64,000 nucleotides of DNA from Mesorhizobium sp. SARCC-RB16n (GCF_008520305.1 NZ_ML703269.1:124001-188000); one strand, 5' to 3'. Shown: positions 24,642 to 34,374, counted from the first letter of the stretch. Numbers and translations: made by a program. Notes: a model not told the origin generated them from the letters alone.

Positions 24642-26549
24642 ATGCCTGATGTCGTCAAAGTGCGTGCCGCGACAAACAATGAAGTCGCGTTCCTTTCCTG
24701 GGACATAGACGGGATGATCCCGGACTGCCTCGGTTTCGAGATCGTGCGCCTCTATCCCGATACGGGTGAGGAGCGTTGTCTGGCATCCTGGGTGCCTTTC
24801 AAGGGTCAGAGCAACCCGCGATGGATACCGCAGGATACCGGCGTCTGGCCGGTGCAGAAGACATTCTGGCGCGATCTTACCGTGCGGCGGCGGCGCGACA
24901 GCATAGACGTCAGGCCGGACGGCGAATTGATCGCCTACCGGGTGCGTCCGGTCGGCGACATGAAGCCGGGCCTCGATCCGGTTCCAGTGCGCCCCGACCA
25001 GGTCGTCGACGGCAAACCCGCCTATACCGGGACGCCCCGGCCGCTGGGCTATCTCGGTCAGGGCGCGGTCAGTCCACCGATCTTCTTGGGGCAGATGTTC
25101 GGCAAGGCGCGTGTTGCCTTCACCAACGGCGTGCTGTCGACGCAATGGATGTCGCACGCGCTGCAGGAGGCCGGCATCAAGGTCGGGCAGCGCGACAAGA
25201 TCAGAGCGGTGCTGCAGGATCCGACCAGCAAGATACGCGCCTATCTTCATGGCGATGTGCCTGATGTGCTGACCAGTCTGTTGAAGCGGGCCCGGATTGA
25301 CGGCGGCACCGTCAGGCTTGCGCTTTATGAGCTTGGCGATGACGAGTTGTGCGACGCCATAGTCGCCGCCAAGGACGTCGTCGAGGTCATTCTTTCCAAT
25401 TCGGCCAAGGACGACCAGACCAAGGCCTGGGATGCCGGCAATGCGCCCTACAGGAAGCGCCTGCGCGATGAGGGCGTCGTGGTGACGGACCGCCTCTTCA
25501 ACAACAACCATATCGGCCACAACAAATTTGCCGTCTACCGCGATGCCCAGGGAAAGCCGCAAGCGGTGATGACCGGCAGCACCAACTGGACGTCAACGGG
25601 GATTTGCGGGCAATCCAACAACGCCTTTATCCGTGACGATCCCGCGATGGCCGAAATCTTCGACGCCTATTGGCAGCGTATGAAAGCCGATTTCTTTCCG
25701 CCACCGGCCTCGGAAAGCGCGTCCGGCCACGTCGCGCAGACGCAAGGCGTGCCGTTTCGCAAGGAGAATCACATTCCAAACCCGCTGAACGGCGCCACCA
25801 TGGCGCTGGATGGCATGACAGTCTGGTTCTCGCCGAACGACCCCGATCGCAACAAGAAGGACATTTCGGTGCGGCCGGTGGATCTCGAGGATGTCTTCGC
25901 CCGCATCAGGGCTGCGAAACGGGCGGTGCTGTTTCTGGTCTTCAATCCTTCGCTGCTTGGCGAAAACTCGGTTATCGACCAGGCCGTCGCGGCGGCGAAG
26001 GCCGATTCGAAGCTGATCGTGCAAGGCGCGATCTCCGACCAAACCGCCATGCCCAACTATGTCGCGCCGACCAAGGATCCGGTCACCCATAAATCGAACA
26101 AGGACGGCAAGGCGCCCTTCGTCTATCCGGAGAAGGTTTGGGAGGCGCCGAACGTCTCCATCGTGCGGGCGGCGAACCTGACCGGCGCCACCATCGCCCG
26201 CGACTTTCAGGCCGAGGTGCTGACGATCGGCCACGCGATCGTGCACGACAAGATCGTCATCATCGATCCGATGGAGGACAACGCCACCGTCGTCACCGGC
26301 AGCCACAATCTCGGCTACAAGGCCTCCTACGAAAACGACGAGAACCTGGTGATCGTCGAAGGCGACAAGACCTTCGCAGCCGCCTACGCGGTGCACATGC
26401 TCGACGTGTTCGACCACTACAAGTTCCGCGCCTGGCGCAGGACGATCGGCAAGGGTCCTTCCGACGATGACGGGCTTTCCACCGACGACAAGTGGCTGAA
26501 GCCTTACGCCGATGGCAAGAAGGGCGCGATCGCCCGTTATTTTCCATAG
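24642..26549 (+). CDS. Phospholipase D-like protein with two HKD motifs
   Basis: 635 residues starting at an ATG 6 bases after GGAGGG. Residues 1-110 look like a beta-sandwich (VVKVRAATNNEVAFLSWDID, LGFEIVRLYPDTGEE) similar to a fibronectin-III fold. Two PLD half-sites follow: HNKFAVYRD with TGSTNW near residue 290-320, and HDKIVIID with TGSHNL near 535-560. The second is canonical HxKx4D; the first has one extra residue. No signal peptide is visible. Such enzymes cleave phosphodiesters in lipids or nucleic acids. It is divergent from mttB copy 2, and its biological role is unknown. Confidence 0.85.
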   Translation: MPDVVKVRAATNNEVAFLSWDIDGMIPDCLGFEIVRLYPDTGEERCLASWVPFKGQSNPRWIPQDTGVWPVQKTFWRDLTVRRRRDSIDVRPDGELIAYRVRPVGDMKPGLDPVPVRPDQVVDGKPAYTGTPRPLGYLGQGAVSPPIFLGQMFGKARVAFTNGVLSTQWMSHALQEAGIKVGQRDKIRAVLQDPTSKIRAYLHGDVPDVLTSLLKRARIDGGTVRLALYELGDDELCDAIVAAKDVVEVILSNSAKDDQTKAWDAGNAPYRKRLRDEGVVVTDRLFNNNHIGHNKFAVYRDAQGKPQAVMTGSTNWTSTGICGQSNNAFIRDDPAMAEIFDAYWQRMKADFFPPPASESASGHVAQTQGVPFRKENHIPNPLNGATMALDGMTVWFSPNDPDRNKKDISVRPVDLEDVFARIRAAKRAVLFLVFNPSLLGENSVIDQAVAAAKADSKLIVQGAISDQTAMPNYVAPTKDPVTHKSNKDGKAPFVYPEKVWEAPNVSIVRAANLTGATIARDFQAEVLTIGHAIVHDKIVIIDPMEDNATVVTGSHNLGYKASYENDENLVIVEGDKTFAAAYAVHMLDVFDHYKFRAWRRTIGKGPSDDDGLSTDDKWLKPYADGKKGAIARYFP

Positions 26550-26723
26550 CGGCGGCAGCAGGGCACCTGCCATCCGTTCCTGTCTGCTATCGCTGGTCCC
26601 GCCCGAGGGGCCATTGGCGCAAGCGGATTTCGCTTGCCGGCCCTTCCTTTCCTCCGATCGAACCAGTAGCTGATGACCCTTGCCGGCCAGGAGGTCAGCT
26701 GGCACCTCACGTGGAATGACAGC

Positions 26724-27905
26724 ATGGTCGCAACCGGCTCGAGCGAAGGCGAAGCGGGAACGCAGTGGGCGGCGCTCGCGGGCGTCACCGCAGCACTTGC
26801 CATGTTCGGAGCGGCGCAAGGCCTGAGCTCGCCGTTGTTCACGCTCCTGATGCAGAAGCAAGGCATGTCGCCAGGCCTGATCGGCCTGTCGGCGGCGATG
26901 ATGCCACTCGGACTGATCCTGTCGGCCTCTTTCGTGCCGGTAGCGGTTCGGCTGGTCGGTGCGCGAAACCTGGCAGTCGGATGCTCGCTGATCGGAGCGC
27001 TGTGCTTCCTGGGCATCGGCTATCTACAGAACTGGGTGGCCTGGTACGTCATCCGCTTCATCATCGGCGTGGTCATCAATCCGCTCTACATCCTCGGCGA
27101 GGTGTGGGCGCTGTCGTTGGCGCCGCCGTCGCGGCGCGGCCGGGTGATGGGCGTGTTCAACACACTGATGGGCGCCGGCTATGCGGCCGGTCCGTTTACC
27201 CTGACCTTTGTCGGCATCGAGGGTTGGGCGCCCTTCAGCGTCGGCATTGGCGGCTTTGTGCTTTGCGCGGTCATTTTGCGCCTTGTCTCCTCGAAGCTCG
27301 CAGGGTTCGAGGATGACGGCCAGCCGCCGGGAAGTTTTGTCGGTTTTGCCCGGCTGGCGCCGGCGCTGCTGCTGGCGGTGTTGGTTTCGGCCGCCGTCCA
27401 GCAAAGCACCTATGCGCTGGTCCCGGTCTTCGGCGCAGGCTACGGCCTGCCTGAGGCGGTGCTCGCCGCCCTGGTGATGGCGCTGTCGCTAGGTAACATT
27501 CTTTTGCAGATCCCGCTTGGCCTGCTCGCCGAACGCTTCGGTGGCCGGCCGATGATCCTGGCCTGCGCGGTGGCGACGACCGTTTGCGCTGTTCTGCTCC
27601 CGCTGCTGATCACCACACCGCTGATCTGGGGCGTGCTTCTGGTAATGGGTGCGGTTGGCTACGGCGTCTACACGATGGCGCTGGTCGAACTCGGCAGTCG
27701 CTTCAGAGGCTCGCTGCTGGTCACCGGCAATGCGGCGTTCGCCTTGCTATGGGGCGTCGGCGGCATCGTTGGCCCGCCAGGCGCGGGCCTGCTGATGCAG
27801 GCGATCGGGCCAGTGGGATTGCCGACCGTGATCATTGGCCTCGACGCCTTGCTGGTGATCTTCGCGCTCTATCGTTCCTCCGTGCGCCGGAGGGGCAAGA
27901 CATGA
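26724..27905 (+). CDS. MFS transporter, first of a tandem pair
   Basis: 393 residues with about twelve membrane segments. The ATG at 26724 was chosen because MVATGSSEGEAGTQWA aligns with the start of the next gene (MIAADSHNSEAGPQWA); a longer frame begins at 26673. Motif-like stretches GLIGLSAAMMPLG, LGLLAERFGGRPM and VELGSRFRGSLLVTGNAAF are shared with the next gene. It is an inner-membrane carrier of unknown substrate. Its stop overlaps the next gene's ATG, indicating duplication and coupled translation. Confidence 0.85.
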   Translation: MVATGSSEGEAGTQWAALAGVTAALAMFGAAQGLSSPLFTLLMQKQGMSPGLIGLSAAMMPLGLILSASFVPVAVRLVGARNLAVGCSLIGALCFLGIGYLQNWVAWYVIRFIIGVVINPLYILGEVWALSLAPPSRRGRVMGVFNTLMGAGYAAGPFTLTFVGIEGWAPFSVGIGGFVLCAVILRLVSSKLAGFEDDGQPPGSFVGFARLAPALLLAVLVSAAVQQSTYALVPVFGAGYGLPEAVLAALVMALSLGNILLQIPLGLLAERFGGRPMILACAVATTVCAVLLPLLITTPLIWGVLLVMGAVGYGVYTMALVELGSRFRGSLLVTGNAAFALLWGVGGIVGPPGAGLLMQAIGPVGLPTVIIGLDALLVIFALYRSSVRRRGKT

Positions 27906-29065
27906 TCGCGGCCGATTCGCACAACAGCGAGGCCGGACCGCAGTGGGCCGGTATCACCGGCGTGATCGCGACCGTCTCGGTGTTCGCTATCGCCCAGGGG
28001 CTGTCCTATCCGCTGCTGAGCTTCATCCTGCAGCGGCAGGGTGTTTCGCCGGCGATGATCGGCCTGTCGGCGGCGATGACCCCCGTCGGCTTCATCCTGT
28101 CATCGCCGCTGATACCTGGGCTGGCAAGGCGGTTCGGGGCAGGCCGTACGGCGCTCACTTGCGCGGCTCTTTCGGCCGTCGTGCTGGCGCTGATCGGCTG
28201 GACGCAGAACGTCTATCTCTGGTTTCCGCTGCGCTTCCTGATCGGCGTGGTGACCAACCCGCTCTATGTGCTCAGTGAAATCTGGGTGATCGCGCTGGCA
28301 CCGCCGGCCCGGCGCGGCCGCATCATGGGCCTCTATTCGACGATCATTTCCGCTGGCTTCGCTACCGGCCCGCTTTGTCTGCTTGCCGTCGGCACGGAAG
28401 GGTGGCCGCCATTCCTCGTCGGCATTTGCGCCTTCGTGCTGTGCGGCATCTGCCTGGCGTCGGTTCTGCCGCGGCTGCCCAGGGTGGACGAGGCCGGGCA
28501 TCAGGTTTCGGTGATGGGTTTCATGCCGCTCGCCTGGCTGCTTCTGTCGGCGGTGGTCGTGGCCGCCGGCTTCGAGCAGGCCGCGCTGGCGCTGCTGCCT
28601 GTCTATGGCACGCATTATGGCATCGCGGAGGCTCGCATGTCGGCGCTGCTGTCGGTCATGATCGCCGGCAACATTGCCATGCAGGTGCCGCTTGGCCTGC
28701 TGGCCGAGCGGTTGACGGCCCGCCTGGTGCGCTTCATCTGCGTCTTGCTGACGCTGTTCGGCTGTGCGCTGCTGCCGGTGCTGATAGAAACTCCGCTGGT
28801 CTGGCCCTGCGTCTTCGTCTGGGGCGCGGTGTCCTACGGCATCTACACGATGTCGATCATCGAGCTTGGCGAGCGCTTCACCGGCTCGGCGCTGGTCGCC
28901 GGAAATGCGGCATTCTCCCTGATGTGGGGTGTTGGCGGTATTCTGGTCCCGCCGCTTGCTGGCGGCGTGATGGATGTGCTCGGCGCGGGGGGCCTGCCGG
29001 CCACGCTTGGCGCGATCTGCGCAGTGCTGGCGCTGGCGACGATTATCCGCCGGCGGGTGCTGTGA
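27902..29065 (+). CDS. MFS transporter, second of a tandem pair
   Basis: 387 residues, paralogous to the preceding gene along its whole length: MIGLSAAMTPVGFILSSPL, PLRFLIGVVTNPLYVLSEIW, LAPPARRGRIMGLYSTI, LGLLAERLTARLV and IIELGERFTGSALVAGNAAFSLMWG. Because both copies keep all membrane segments, they may work as separate carriers or as a hetero-oligomer. It overlaps the first copy by ATGA. The prolyl oligopeptidase gene follows after 100 bases in the same direction. Confidence 0.85.
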   Translation: MIAADSHNSEAGPQWAGITGVIATVSVFAIAQGLSYPLLSFILQRQGVSPAMIGLSAAMTPVGFILSSPLIPGLARRFGAGRTALTCAALSAVVLALIGWTQNVYLWFPLRFLIGVVTNPLYVLSEIWVIALAPPARRGRIMGLYSTIISAGFATGPLCLLAVGTEGWPPFLVGICAFVLCGICLASVLPRLPRVDEAGHQVSVMGFMPLAWLLLSAVVVAAGFEQAALALLPVYGTHYGIAEARMSALLSVMIAGNIAMQVPLGLLAERLTARLVRFICVLLTLFGCALLPVLIETPLVWPCVFVWGAVSYGIYTMSIIELGERFTGSALVAGNAAFSLMWGVGGILVPPLAGGVMDVLGAGGLPATLGAICAVLALATIIRRRVL

Positions 29066-29165
29066 ACCAACCTGACGCTGGCCGCAAAAGACCATATCGC
29101 ATCTTGAATGTCATCGCGGCCAACGCGATGTAGGCAAAGCCACCCAGAATCCCCCGGAGACCTGC

Positions 29166-31235
29166 ATGACCTCTTCGACAACCAAAGCTCAGCCCTCTCA
29201 AAAGGCCGGCGATCCCTTCCTGTGGCTGGAAGACAGGACCAGCAGACAATCGCTCGACTGGGTCCATAGCCAGAACGAGGTCACGGTGGCGGAATTGCAG
29301 GGCGATCCATCCTATCAAGCGTCGTTCCAGACGGCGCTCGACCTGATGACGGCCGAGGACAATATCGCTGTCGGCGCGGCAATCGCCGGCTATGTCTATA
29401 ATTTCTGGCAGGACAAGACCAATGCGCTCGGCCTGTGGCGCCGCGCGACGGTCGCCTCCTACAAGACCGACAAGCCCGACTGGGAAACGATCATCGACTT
29501 CGACCAGCTTGCGGCGAAGGAGGGGATAAAATGGGTGTTCGGCGGTGCTGTCAGGCTTTACCCCGATTTCAACCGCTGCCTGGTCTCGATGTCGCCCGAT
29601 GGCGGTGATGCCAGCGCGATGCGCGAGTTCGACATCACGGCCAAGTCCTTCGTGGAAGGCGGTTTTCAGGCACCGGCGTCGAAATCGGGCTTTGGCTGGC
29701 TGGACGAGGATACGGTTATCGTCTCGGCCGCTTTCGAAGAGGCCGACAAGACAGAGTCCGGATATCCGCGCGTGGTCAAGCTCTGGAAGCGCGGCACCAG
29801 GCTGGAAGAGGCGACCCCGATCTTCGAGGGAAAGACCGAGGATCTTGCCGTTGGCGCCGGGGTCGAGTTCGACGGCGAGAAGCGTCACCTGTTTCTGGCG
29901 CGGACACTCAACTTCTTCGCATCGCACAGTTTCCTGCGTCTTCCTTCGGCCGAGAACCGCCGCATCCCGCTGCCCGACGACGTGACCGACACCGCGCTCT
30001 TCAGGGATCAACTGGTGTTCGGGGTGCGCAGCCCATGGACGGCGCCGGATGGTACCGCGTGCCAGCCGGACGGGCTTTACTCCTTCGATTTCGCGCATTG
30101 GATCGAAACCGGCGGTTTTGGCGCCATCGAGACGTTGCTGGCGCCGGCACATCGCGTGTCGATTGCAGGGCTCGCCAGAACGCAGGACCGCCTGTTCATC
30201 AGCCTGATGGACAATGTGCGCGGCAAGGTTCTCGTTTGCGAGCGCGAGGCCGGCGCCTGGTCGCTGAAACCTGTCGCGCTGCCTGAAAACGGCACTATCG
30301 GCATCAGCCATGCCGAGCATTTCGGCTCCACCGTCTCCTTCTCCTTCACGGATTTCCTGACGCCGAGCTCGATCATATGGTCTGATGACGATGGCGAGAC
30401 GCTCGCAACGGTGAAGTCGCAGCCGGCGCGCTTCGATGCCTCGCCGCTGATCTCGGAGCAGTTCGAGGCGCGCTCGAAGGATGGTACGATGATCCCATAC
30501 TTCGTCGTGCGGCGGCGCGACCAGAAGGGTCCGGTGCCGACGCTGCTCTACGGCTATGGCGGCTTCGAAGTGCCGCTCCTGCCCGGCTACGCAGGCGTGC
30601 GCGGCAGGCTGTGGCTGGAGAAGGGCAACGCCTATGTACAGGCCTGCATTCGCGGCGGTGGCGAGTTCGGCCCGGCCTGGCATCAGGCCGCACTGAAAGG
30701 CAAGCGCCAGAACGGCTTCGACGACTTTGCCGCGGTGGCTGAGGATGTCGTCAGGCGTGGCATCGCAACGCCTGCCTCGCTTGGCATCCAGGGCGGCTCC
30801 AATGGCGGCTTGCTGACCGGCGCATCCCTGACACAGCATCCCGAGCTTTTCGGCGCCGTCATCATCGAGGTGCCGCTGCTCGACATGCTGCGCTACACCG
30901 AACTGCCGCCGGGTGCTTCGTGGATGGCCGAATATGGCGATCCGTCAAAGCCGGAAGACGCCAAATGGCTTTCCGCCTATTCGCCCTATCAACATGTCAA
31001 GACGGATGCCGCCTATCCGCCGGTGCTGCTGACGACCTCGACCGCCGACGACCGGGTCCACCCCGGCCATGCGCGCAAGATGGCGGCCCGCCTGCAGGAG
31101 GCCGGACACGGCAAGACGCTGTTCTTCGAGGAGACCGAAGGCGGCCATGGCGGTCGCGGCGACCGCCGGCCACAGGCGGCGCAGACGGCGATGAAATATG
31201 TGTTCCTGCAGCGGGCGCTAGGCCCCAAGGCCTAG
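29166..31235 (+). CDS. Prolyl oligopeptidase family serine peptidase (S9)
   Basis: 689 residues. The N-terminal PFLWLEDRTSRQSLDWV is the typical S9A opening, followed by a beta-propeller (about residues 75-410) and an alpha/beta hydrolase domain. The nucleophile is in GGSNGG near residue 541, the aspartate in TADDRVHPGHA near 628, and the histidine in EGGHGG near 661. No signal peptide is visible, so it is probably cytoplasmic and cleaves short proline-containing peptides. The closing segment and length fit the family. It follows the two MFS genes and could act on imported peptides, but this is only context. Confidence 0.9.
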   Translation: MTSSTTKAQPSQKAGDPFLWLEDRTSRQSLDWVHSQNEVTVAELQGDPSYQASFQTALDLMTAEDNIAVGAAIAGYVYNFWQDKTNALGLWRRATVASYKTDKPDWETIIDFDQLAAKEGIKWVFGGAVRLYPDFNRCLVSMSPDGGDASAMREFDITAKSFVEGGFQAPASKSGFGWLDEDTVIVSAAFEEADKTESGYPRVVKLWKRGTRLEEATPIFEGKTEDLAVGAGVEFDGEKRHLFLARTLNFFASHSFLRLPSAENRRIPLPDDVTDTALFRDQLVFGVRSPWTAPDGTACQPDGLYSFDFAHWIETGGFGAIETLLAPAHRVSIAGLARTQDRLFISLMDNVRGKVLVCEREAGAWSLKPVALPENGTIGISHAEHFGSTVSFSFTDFLTPSSIIWSDDDGETLATVKSQPARFDASPLISEQFEARSKDGTMIPYFVVRRRDQKGPVPTLLYGYGGFEVPLLPGYAGVRGRLWLEKGNAYVQACIRGGGEFGPAWHQAALKGKRQNGFDDFAAVAEDVVRRGIATPASLGIQGGSNGGLLTGASLTQHPELFGAVIIEVPLLDMLRYTELPPGASWMAEYGDPSKPEDAKWLSAYSPYQHVKTDAAYPPVLLTTSTADDRVHPGHARKMAARLQEAGHGKTLFFEETEGGHGGRGDRRPQAAQTAMKYVFLQRALGPKA

Positions 31236-31304
31236 ACGCATTCCGCTCATGGGCCAAGCAAAGGGTGGTTCACCTCGGCCAGCCTTTGCTCTAAGGTGCG
31301 GGCC

Positions 31305-31445
31305 ATGGTTCTCGTCCGGATATCGGCCAGCCTCCTTGGGGTCAGGGCATTCCGCGTCGCGGTGACACCGTCATCGCGCACGCTGCGCGCCGAGCTTTTG
31401 CGGCTGTGCGCCCGCATCGGCTATTCGCCGCCTGCCGCCCTCTGA
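31305..31445 (+). CDS. Possible 46-residue small ORF
   Basis: A short frame begins at ATG 31305 and encodes a basic, Ala/Leu/Arg-rich peptide (MVLVRISASLLGVRAFRVAV and on) ending in SPPAAL. There is no convincing Shine-Dalgarno sequence and no family I recognise. It sits in the 260-base gap between the peptidase and aminotransferase genes and may be non-coding. Confidence 0.2.
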   Translation: MVLVRISASLLGVRAFRVAVTPSSRTLRAELLRLCARIGYSPPAAL

Positions 31446-31495
31446 TGCATTCGTCCCGGCGCCAGCCGGATTGAATTCCAGAGGGAAGATCAGAC

Positions 31496-32875
31496 ATGAC
31501 CTATCAGAATTATTCGCTGAAGCAGCTTCAGCAGATCGATGCCGCGCATCATCTTCATCCGTTCACCGACCACAAGGACCTGCGCGAGGCCGGCGCGCGC
31601 GTCATCACTCATGCCAATGGCCCGTTTATCTACGATTCCGAAGGGACGGAACTGCTGGACGGCATGGCCGGCCTGTGGTGCGTCAATATCGGCTATGGCC
31701 GTGACGAACTGGCCGAGGCCGCCTATGCCCAGATGAAGGAACTGCCTTACTACAATTCCTTCTTCAAATGCTCGACGCCGACGCCGGTGCTGTTGTCGAA
31801 GAAGCTGGCCGAGATCGCGCCACGCAACGTCAACCAGGTGTTTTATGGCTCGTCCGGGTCGGAGGCCAACGACACCGCGTTGCGCCTCGTGCGCCACTAT
31901 TGGGTGCTGGAGGGCAAGCCGGAGAAGAATCGCGTCATCTCGCGCAAGATGGCCTATCACGGCTCGACCATCGCCGGCACTTCGCTCGGCGGCATGGATG
32001 CCATGCACAAGCAGCTCAACGGTGCCGTGCCCAACATCGTCCATGTGATGATGCCCTATGCCTATGAGCTGGCGCTGCCTGGCGAAAGCGACCACGATTT
32101 CGGCCTGCGCGCGGCAAAGTCCGTCGAAGATGCCATCCTCGAGGCTGGCGCCGACAAGGTCGCGGCTTTCATCGGCGAGCCGGTGATGGGGGCGGGCGGC
32201 GTCAAGATCCCGCCGGCAAGCTATTGGCCCGAAGTGCAGCGTATCTGCCGCAAATACGATGTGCTTTTGATGCTGGACGAGGTCATCACAGGCTATGGCC
32301 GGACAGGTGAGTGGTTCGCGGCCCAGACCTTCGGCATCGAAGCGGACACCATCACCACGGCCAAGGCGCTGACATCGGGCTATCAGCCGCTGTCGGCGCT
32401 GCTGGTCGGCGACCGTATCGCCTCGACGCTGGTCGAGAAGGGCGGCGAGTTCAACCATGGCTACACCTATTCCGGTCATCCCGTGGCTTGCGCAGTGGCG
32501 TTGAAGAACCTGGAGATCATCGAACGGGAAGGCCTTGTCGATCGCGTCAGAAACGACACCGGGCCTTATTTCGCCAGGGCATTGCAGGAGCGGATTGCCG
32601 GGCATGATCTGGTCGGCGAGGTGCGTTCGATCGGCCTGATGGGCGCGATCGAGATCGTCAGGGACAAGGCGACGAAGGAGCGTTTCCTGCCGTCGGGAAG
32701 TGCCGCGGTGGCGGTGCGCGACCACGCGATCGCCAACGGCATGATGCTGCGCGCCACCGGCGACACGATGATCCTGTCGCCGCCGTTGATCTGGACCCGC
32801 GACACCATCGACATGGCCTGCGAGCGCATCGGCAAGGCGCTCGACCTTGCGCAAGCCGACCTACGCAAGCGGTAA
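31496..32875 (+). CDS. Class III (omega-) aminotransferase, aspartate aminotransferase family
   Basis: 459 residues. The PLP lysine is Lys290 in TTAKALTSGYQPLSAL; LLMLDEVITGYGRTG near residue 257 is the class III signature, and YGSSGSEANDTALRL near 117 binds the cofactor phosphate. HLHPFTDHKDLREAGARV at the start resembles omega-amino acid:pyruvate and putrescine/taurine-type aminotransferases. It would move the amino group from a terminal amine such as beta-alanine, GABA or a polyamine to pyruvate. A GAGGGAAGA ribosome site precedes the ATG. Context does not fix the substrate. Confidence 0.88.
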   Translation: MTYQNYSLKQLQQIDAAHHLHPFTDHKDLREAGARVITHANGPFIYDSEGTELLDGMAGLWCVNIGYGRDELAEAAYAQMKELPYYNSFFKCSTPTPVLLSKKLAEIAPRNVNQVFYGSSGSEANDTALRLVRHYWVLEGKPEKNRVISRKMAYHGSTIAGTSLGGMDAMHKQLNGAVPNIVHVMMPYAYELALPGESDHDFGLRAAKSVEDAILEAGADKVAAFIGEPVMGAGGVKIPPASYWPEVQRICRKYDVLLMLDEVITGYGRTGEWFAAQTFGIEADTITTAKALTSGYQPLSALLVGDRIASTLVEKGGEFNHGYTYSGHPVACAVALKNLEIIEREGLVDRVRNDTGPYFARALQERIAGHDLVGEVRSIGLMGAIEIVRDKATKERFLPSGSAAVAVRDHAIANGMMLRATGDTMILSPPLIWTRDTIDMACERIGKALDLAQADLRKR

Positions 32876-32997
32876 AACGAAGCCGGGCGTCCGCTGATTG
32901 GGGGCCCGGCCCTAAAATCCGTCGCGGTGGGAACGATGTCACCCGCCGCGCGTAATTGCTGGGCAGCGCATCGGCTGCTGTTTTGGGGGCTGTGTTC

Positions 32998-33363
32998 ATG
33001 AGCAGGACGGGCAAGAGCCGGCGCGGCCGAGAGGCTGCCGCGATCGGCGGCGATCTCATGCTGGCGCCCATGGTGGCGATGATGCGACTGCCTCTGATGG
33101 CAATTGAGGCTGGCAGCGACCAGCCATGGCGCACCGAGACCGCGCGAGCGGTCAACGAGAAGACGGTCGCCCTGGCCGAGGGGATTTTCGCGGCGCAAAT
33201 GTCCTTGCTGCGGTCGGCATCAGGCTTCTGGCCTGAAGTCTTTTCCGGCCGCACGCCGTCGTTGTTCAACGGCGTCGCGGCCGAACGGTCGATCAGCGCC
33301 GCGCTGAAGCCGGCCAGCCGCGCGGTAAAAAAGAATTTTCGCCGGCTTTCGTCCAGGACTTGA
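32998..33363 (+). CDS. Small hypothetical protein, helical, faintly phasin-like
   Basis: 121 residues from ATG 32998, which follows GGGGGC. The N-terminus is basic; the middle (MMRLPLMAIEAGSDQPWRTETARAVNEK onward) is predicted helical and Ala-rich; the C-terminus is basic again (KKNFRRLSSR). The pattern of an amphipathic helix with repeated E-x-x-A is reminiscent of phasin-like granule proteins, but I cannot place it in a named family. It stands alone between the aminotransferase and the Coa1-like gene. Confidence 0.6.
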   Translation: MSRTGKSRRGREAAAIGGDLMLAPMVAMMRLPLMAIEAGSDQPWRTETARAVNEKTVALAEGIFAAQMSLLRSASGFWPEVFSGRTPSLFNGVAAERSISAALKPASRAVKKNFRRLSSRT

Positions 33364-33447
33364 AATGAGCGCCGCGGAACTTTGATTTTGCGCATTGTCG
33401 ACATGATGCGCTAGAACCGATCGGCACACGTACCGATGGGGGACATC

Positions 33448-34092
33448 ATGGCCGGACAACCGCTCAACCAGCCGGCCGAAATTCCAGCCGAACTCGATCG
33501 CTGGAACTGGGGCGCCTTCTTTCTCAACTGGATTTGGGGCATCGGCAACAGCACCTTCATCGCGCTGCTGGCGCTGATCCCCGTCGTCAACCTCATCATG
33601 ATCATCGTGCTCGGCGCGCGCGGCAGCCGCTGGGCCTGGCGGAACCGTGCCTGGCGTGACGCCGAACAATTCCGCAAGACGCAACGCAATTGGGCGATCG
33701 CCGGCCTTGCCGTCTGGGTGGTCAGTATCGGCGGCTGCGCGACGATGGTAGGCAGCATTCCCTTCGTGCTCAAAGGCAGCGACGCCTACCATATGACCAT
33801 GGATGCCGTCCGCGCCGACACCCGGGTGAAGGCCGCCATCGGCGATGATGTGACCGATAATTTCTGGGTCGGAGGCCACCTCAACGTCAATGCGAATGGA
33901 GCGGGCGACGCCCAGTTCAGCATTCCCGTCCACGGCGCCAAGGGCAAAGGCACCGTGTTTTCCCATCTGGTTCGCAATGCCGGCGCATGGAGCACGCGCC
34001 TGCTCGTGGTCCGCGTGGATGGCGTCGATGCACCGATCGTGCTGACCAATGAAGATCACGTGCCGATCCCGGGTGCGGCGATCGGAATATAG
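33448..34092 (+). CDS. Membrane protein with Coa1-like C-terminal domain
   Basis: About 214 residues. The N-terminal third (LDRWNWGAFFLNWIWGIGNS) leads into one or two membrane segments, then a basic loop, a third segment (WAIAGLAVWVVSIGGCATMVG) and a soluble C-terminal domain (DAVRADTRVKAAIGDDVTDNFWVGG) like the cytochrome c oxidase assembly factor 1 family. The C-terminal domain probably faces the periplasm. Rhizobial relatives are uncharacterised, so a link to oxidase assembly is only suggested by the name. ATG 33448 follows GGGGGA closely; ATG 33436 is the alternative. Confidence 0.7.
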   Translation: MAGQPLNQPAEIPAELDRWNWGAFFLNWIWGIGNSTFIALLALIPVVNLIMIIVLGARGSRWAWRNRAWRDAEQFRKTQRNWAIAGLAVWVVSIGGCATMVGSIPFVLKGSDAYHMTMDAVRADTRVKAAIGDDVTDNFWVGGHLNVNANGAGDAQFSIPVHGAKGKGTVFSHLVRNAGAWSTRLLVVRVDGVDAPIVLTNEDHVPIPGAAIGI

Positions 34093-34374
34093 ACGGATCG
34101 TCGGTAACAAAGGGGCCGGAAATGCAAAAACCGCGCCCCATCGGGAACGCGGCTTTGCCAGATACGCATGGCGTTTCGCTACGAAGACACTTGCGAAACT
34201 TACGGGCTCCGGTACGCGAGACCTGATCCGGAGCGCCGGGCGGATGCGATATGTCCGCCTCGCAATCCGTTTTATAGGGACATCGTTACCGCGGAGTTAT
34301 CGAGAACTTAAGCAAATCTAAATTTACGGTTCTTTTCCTGGAAAGGCCCGAAAAAACGCTATCGAATCCGCTGC
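34093..34374. other. Intergenic region without a supported gene
   Basis: 282 bases between a plus-strand and a minus-strand gene end. A weak hairpin (CCGCG with CGCGG, about 34128-34153) is flanked by A and T runs and may end transcription of the Coa1-like gene. A short plus-strand frame here is arginine-rich and family-less, and I take it as non-coding. Confidence 0.4.

Noticed and set aside
25593-26861. 422-codon minus-strand frame opposite the PLD gene
   Set aside because: The opposite strand has two HKD motifs and a good ribosome site; the minus frame has no recognisable motif.
34049-34321. 90-codon plus-strand frame after the Coa1-like gene
   Set aside because: It starts inside the preceding gene in another frame and is arginine-rich without a recognisable fold.
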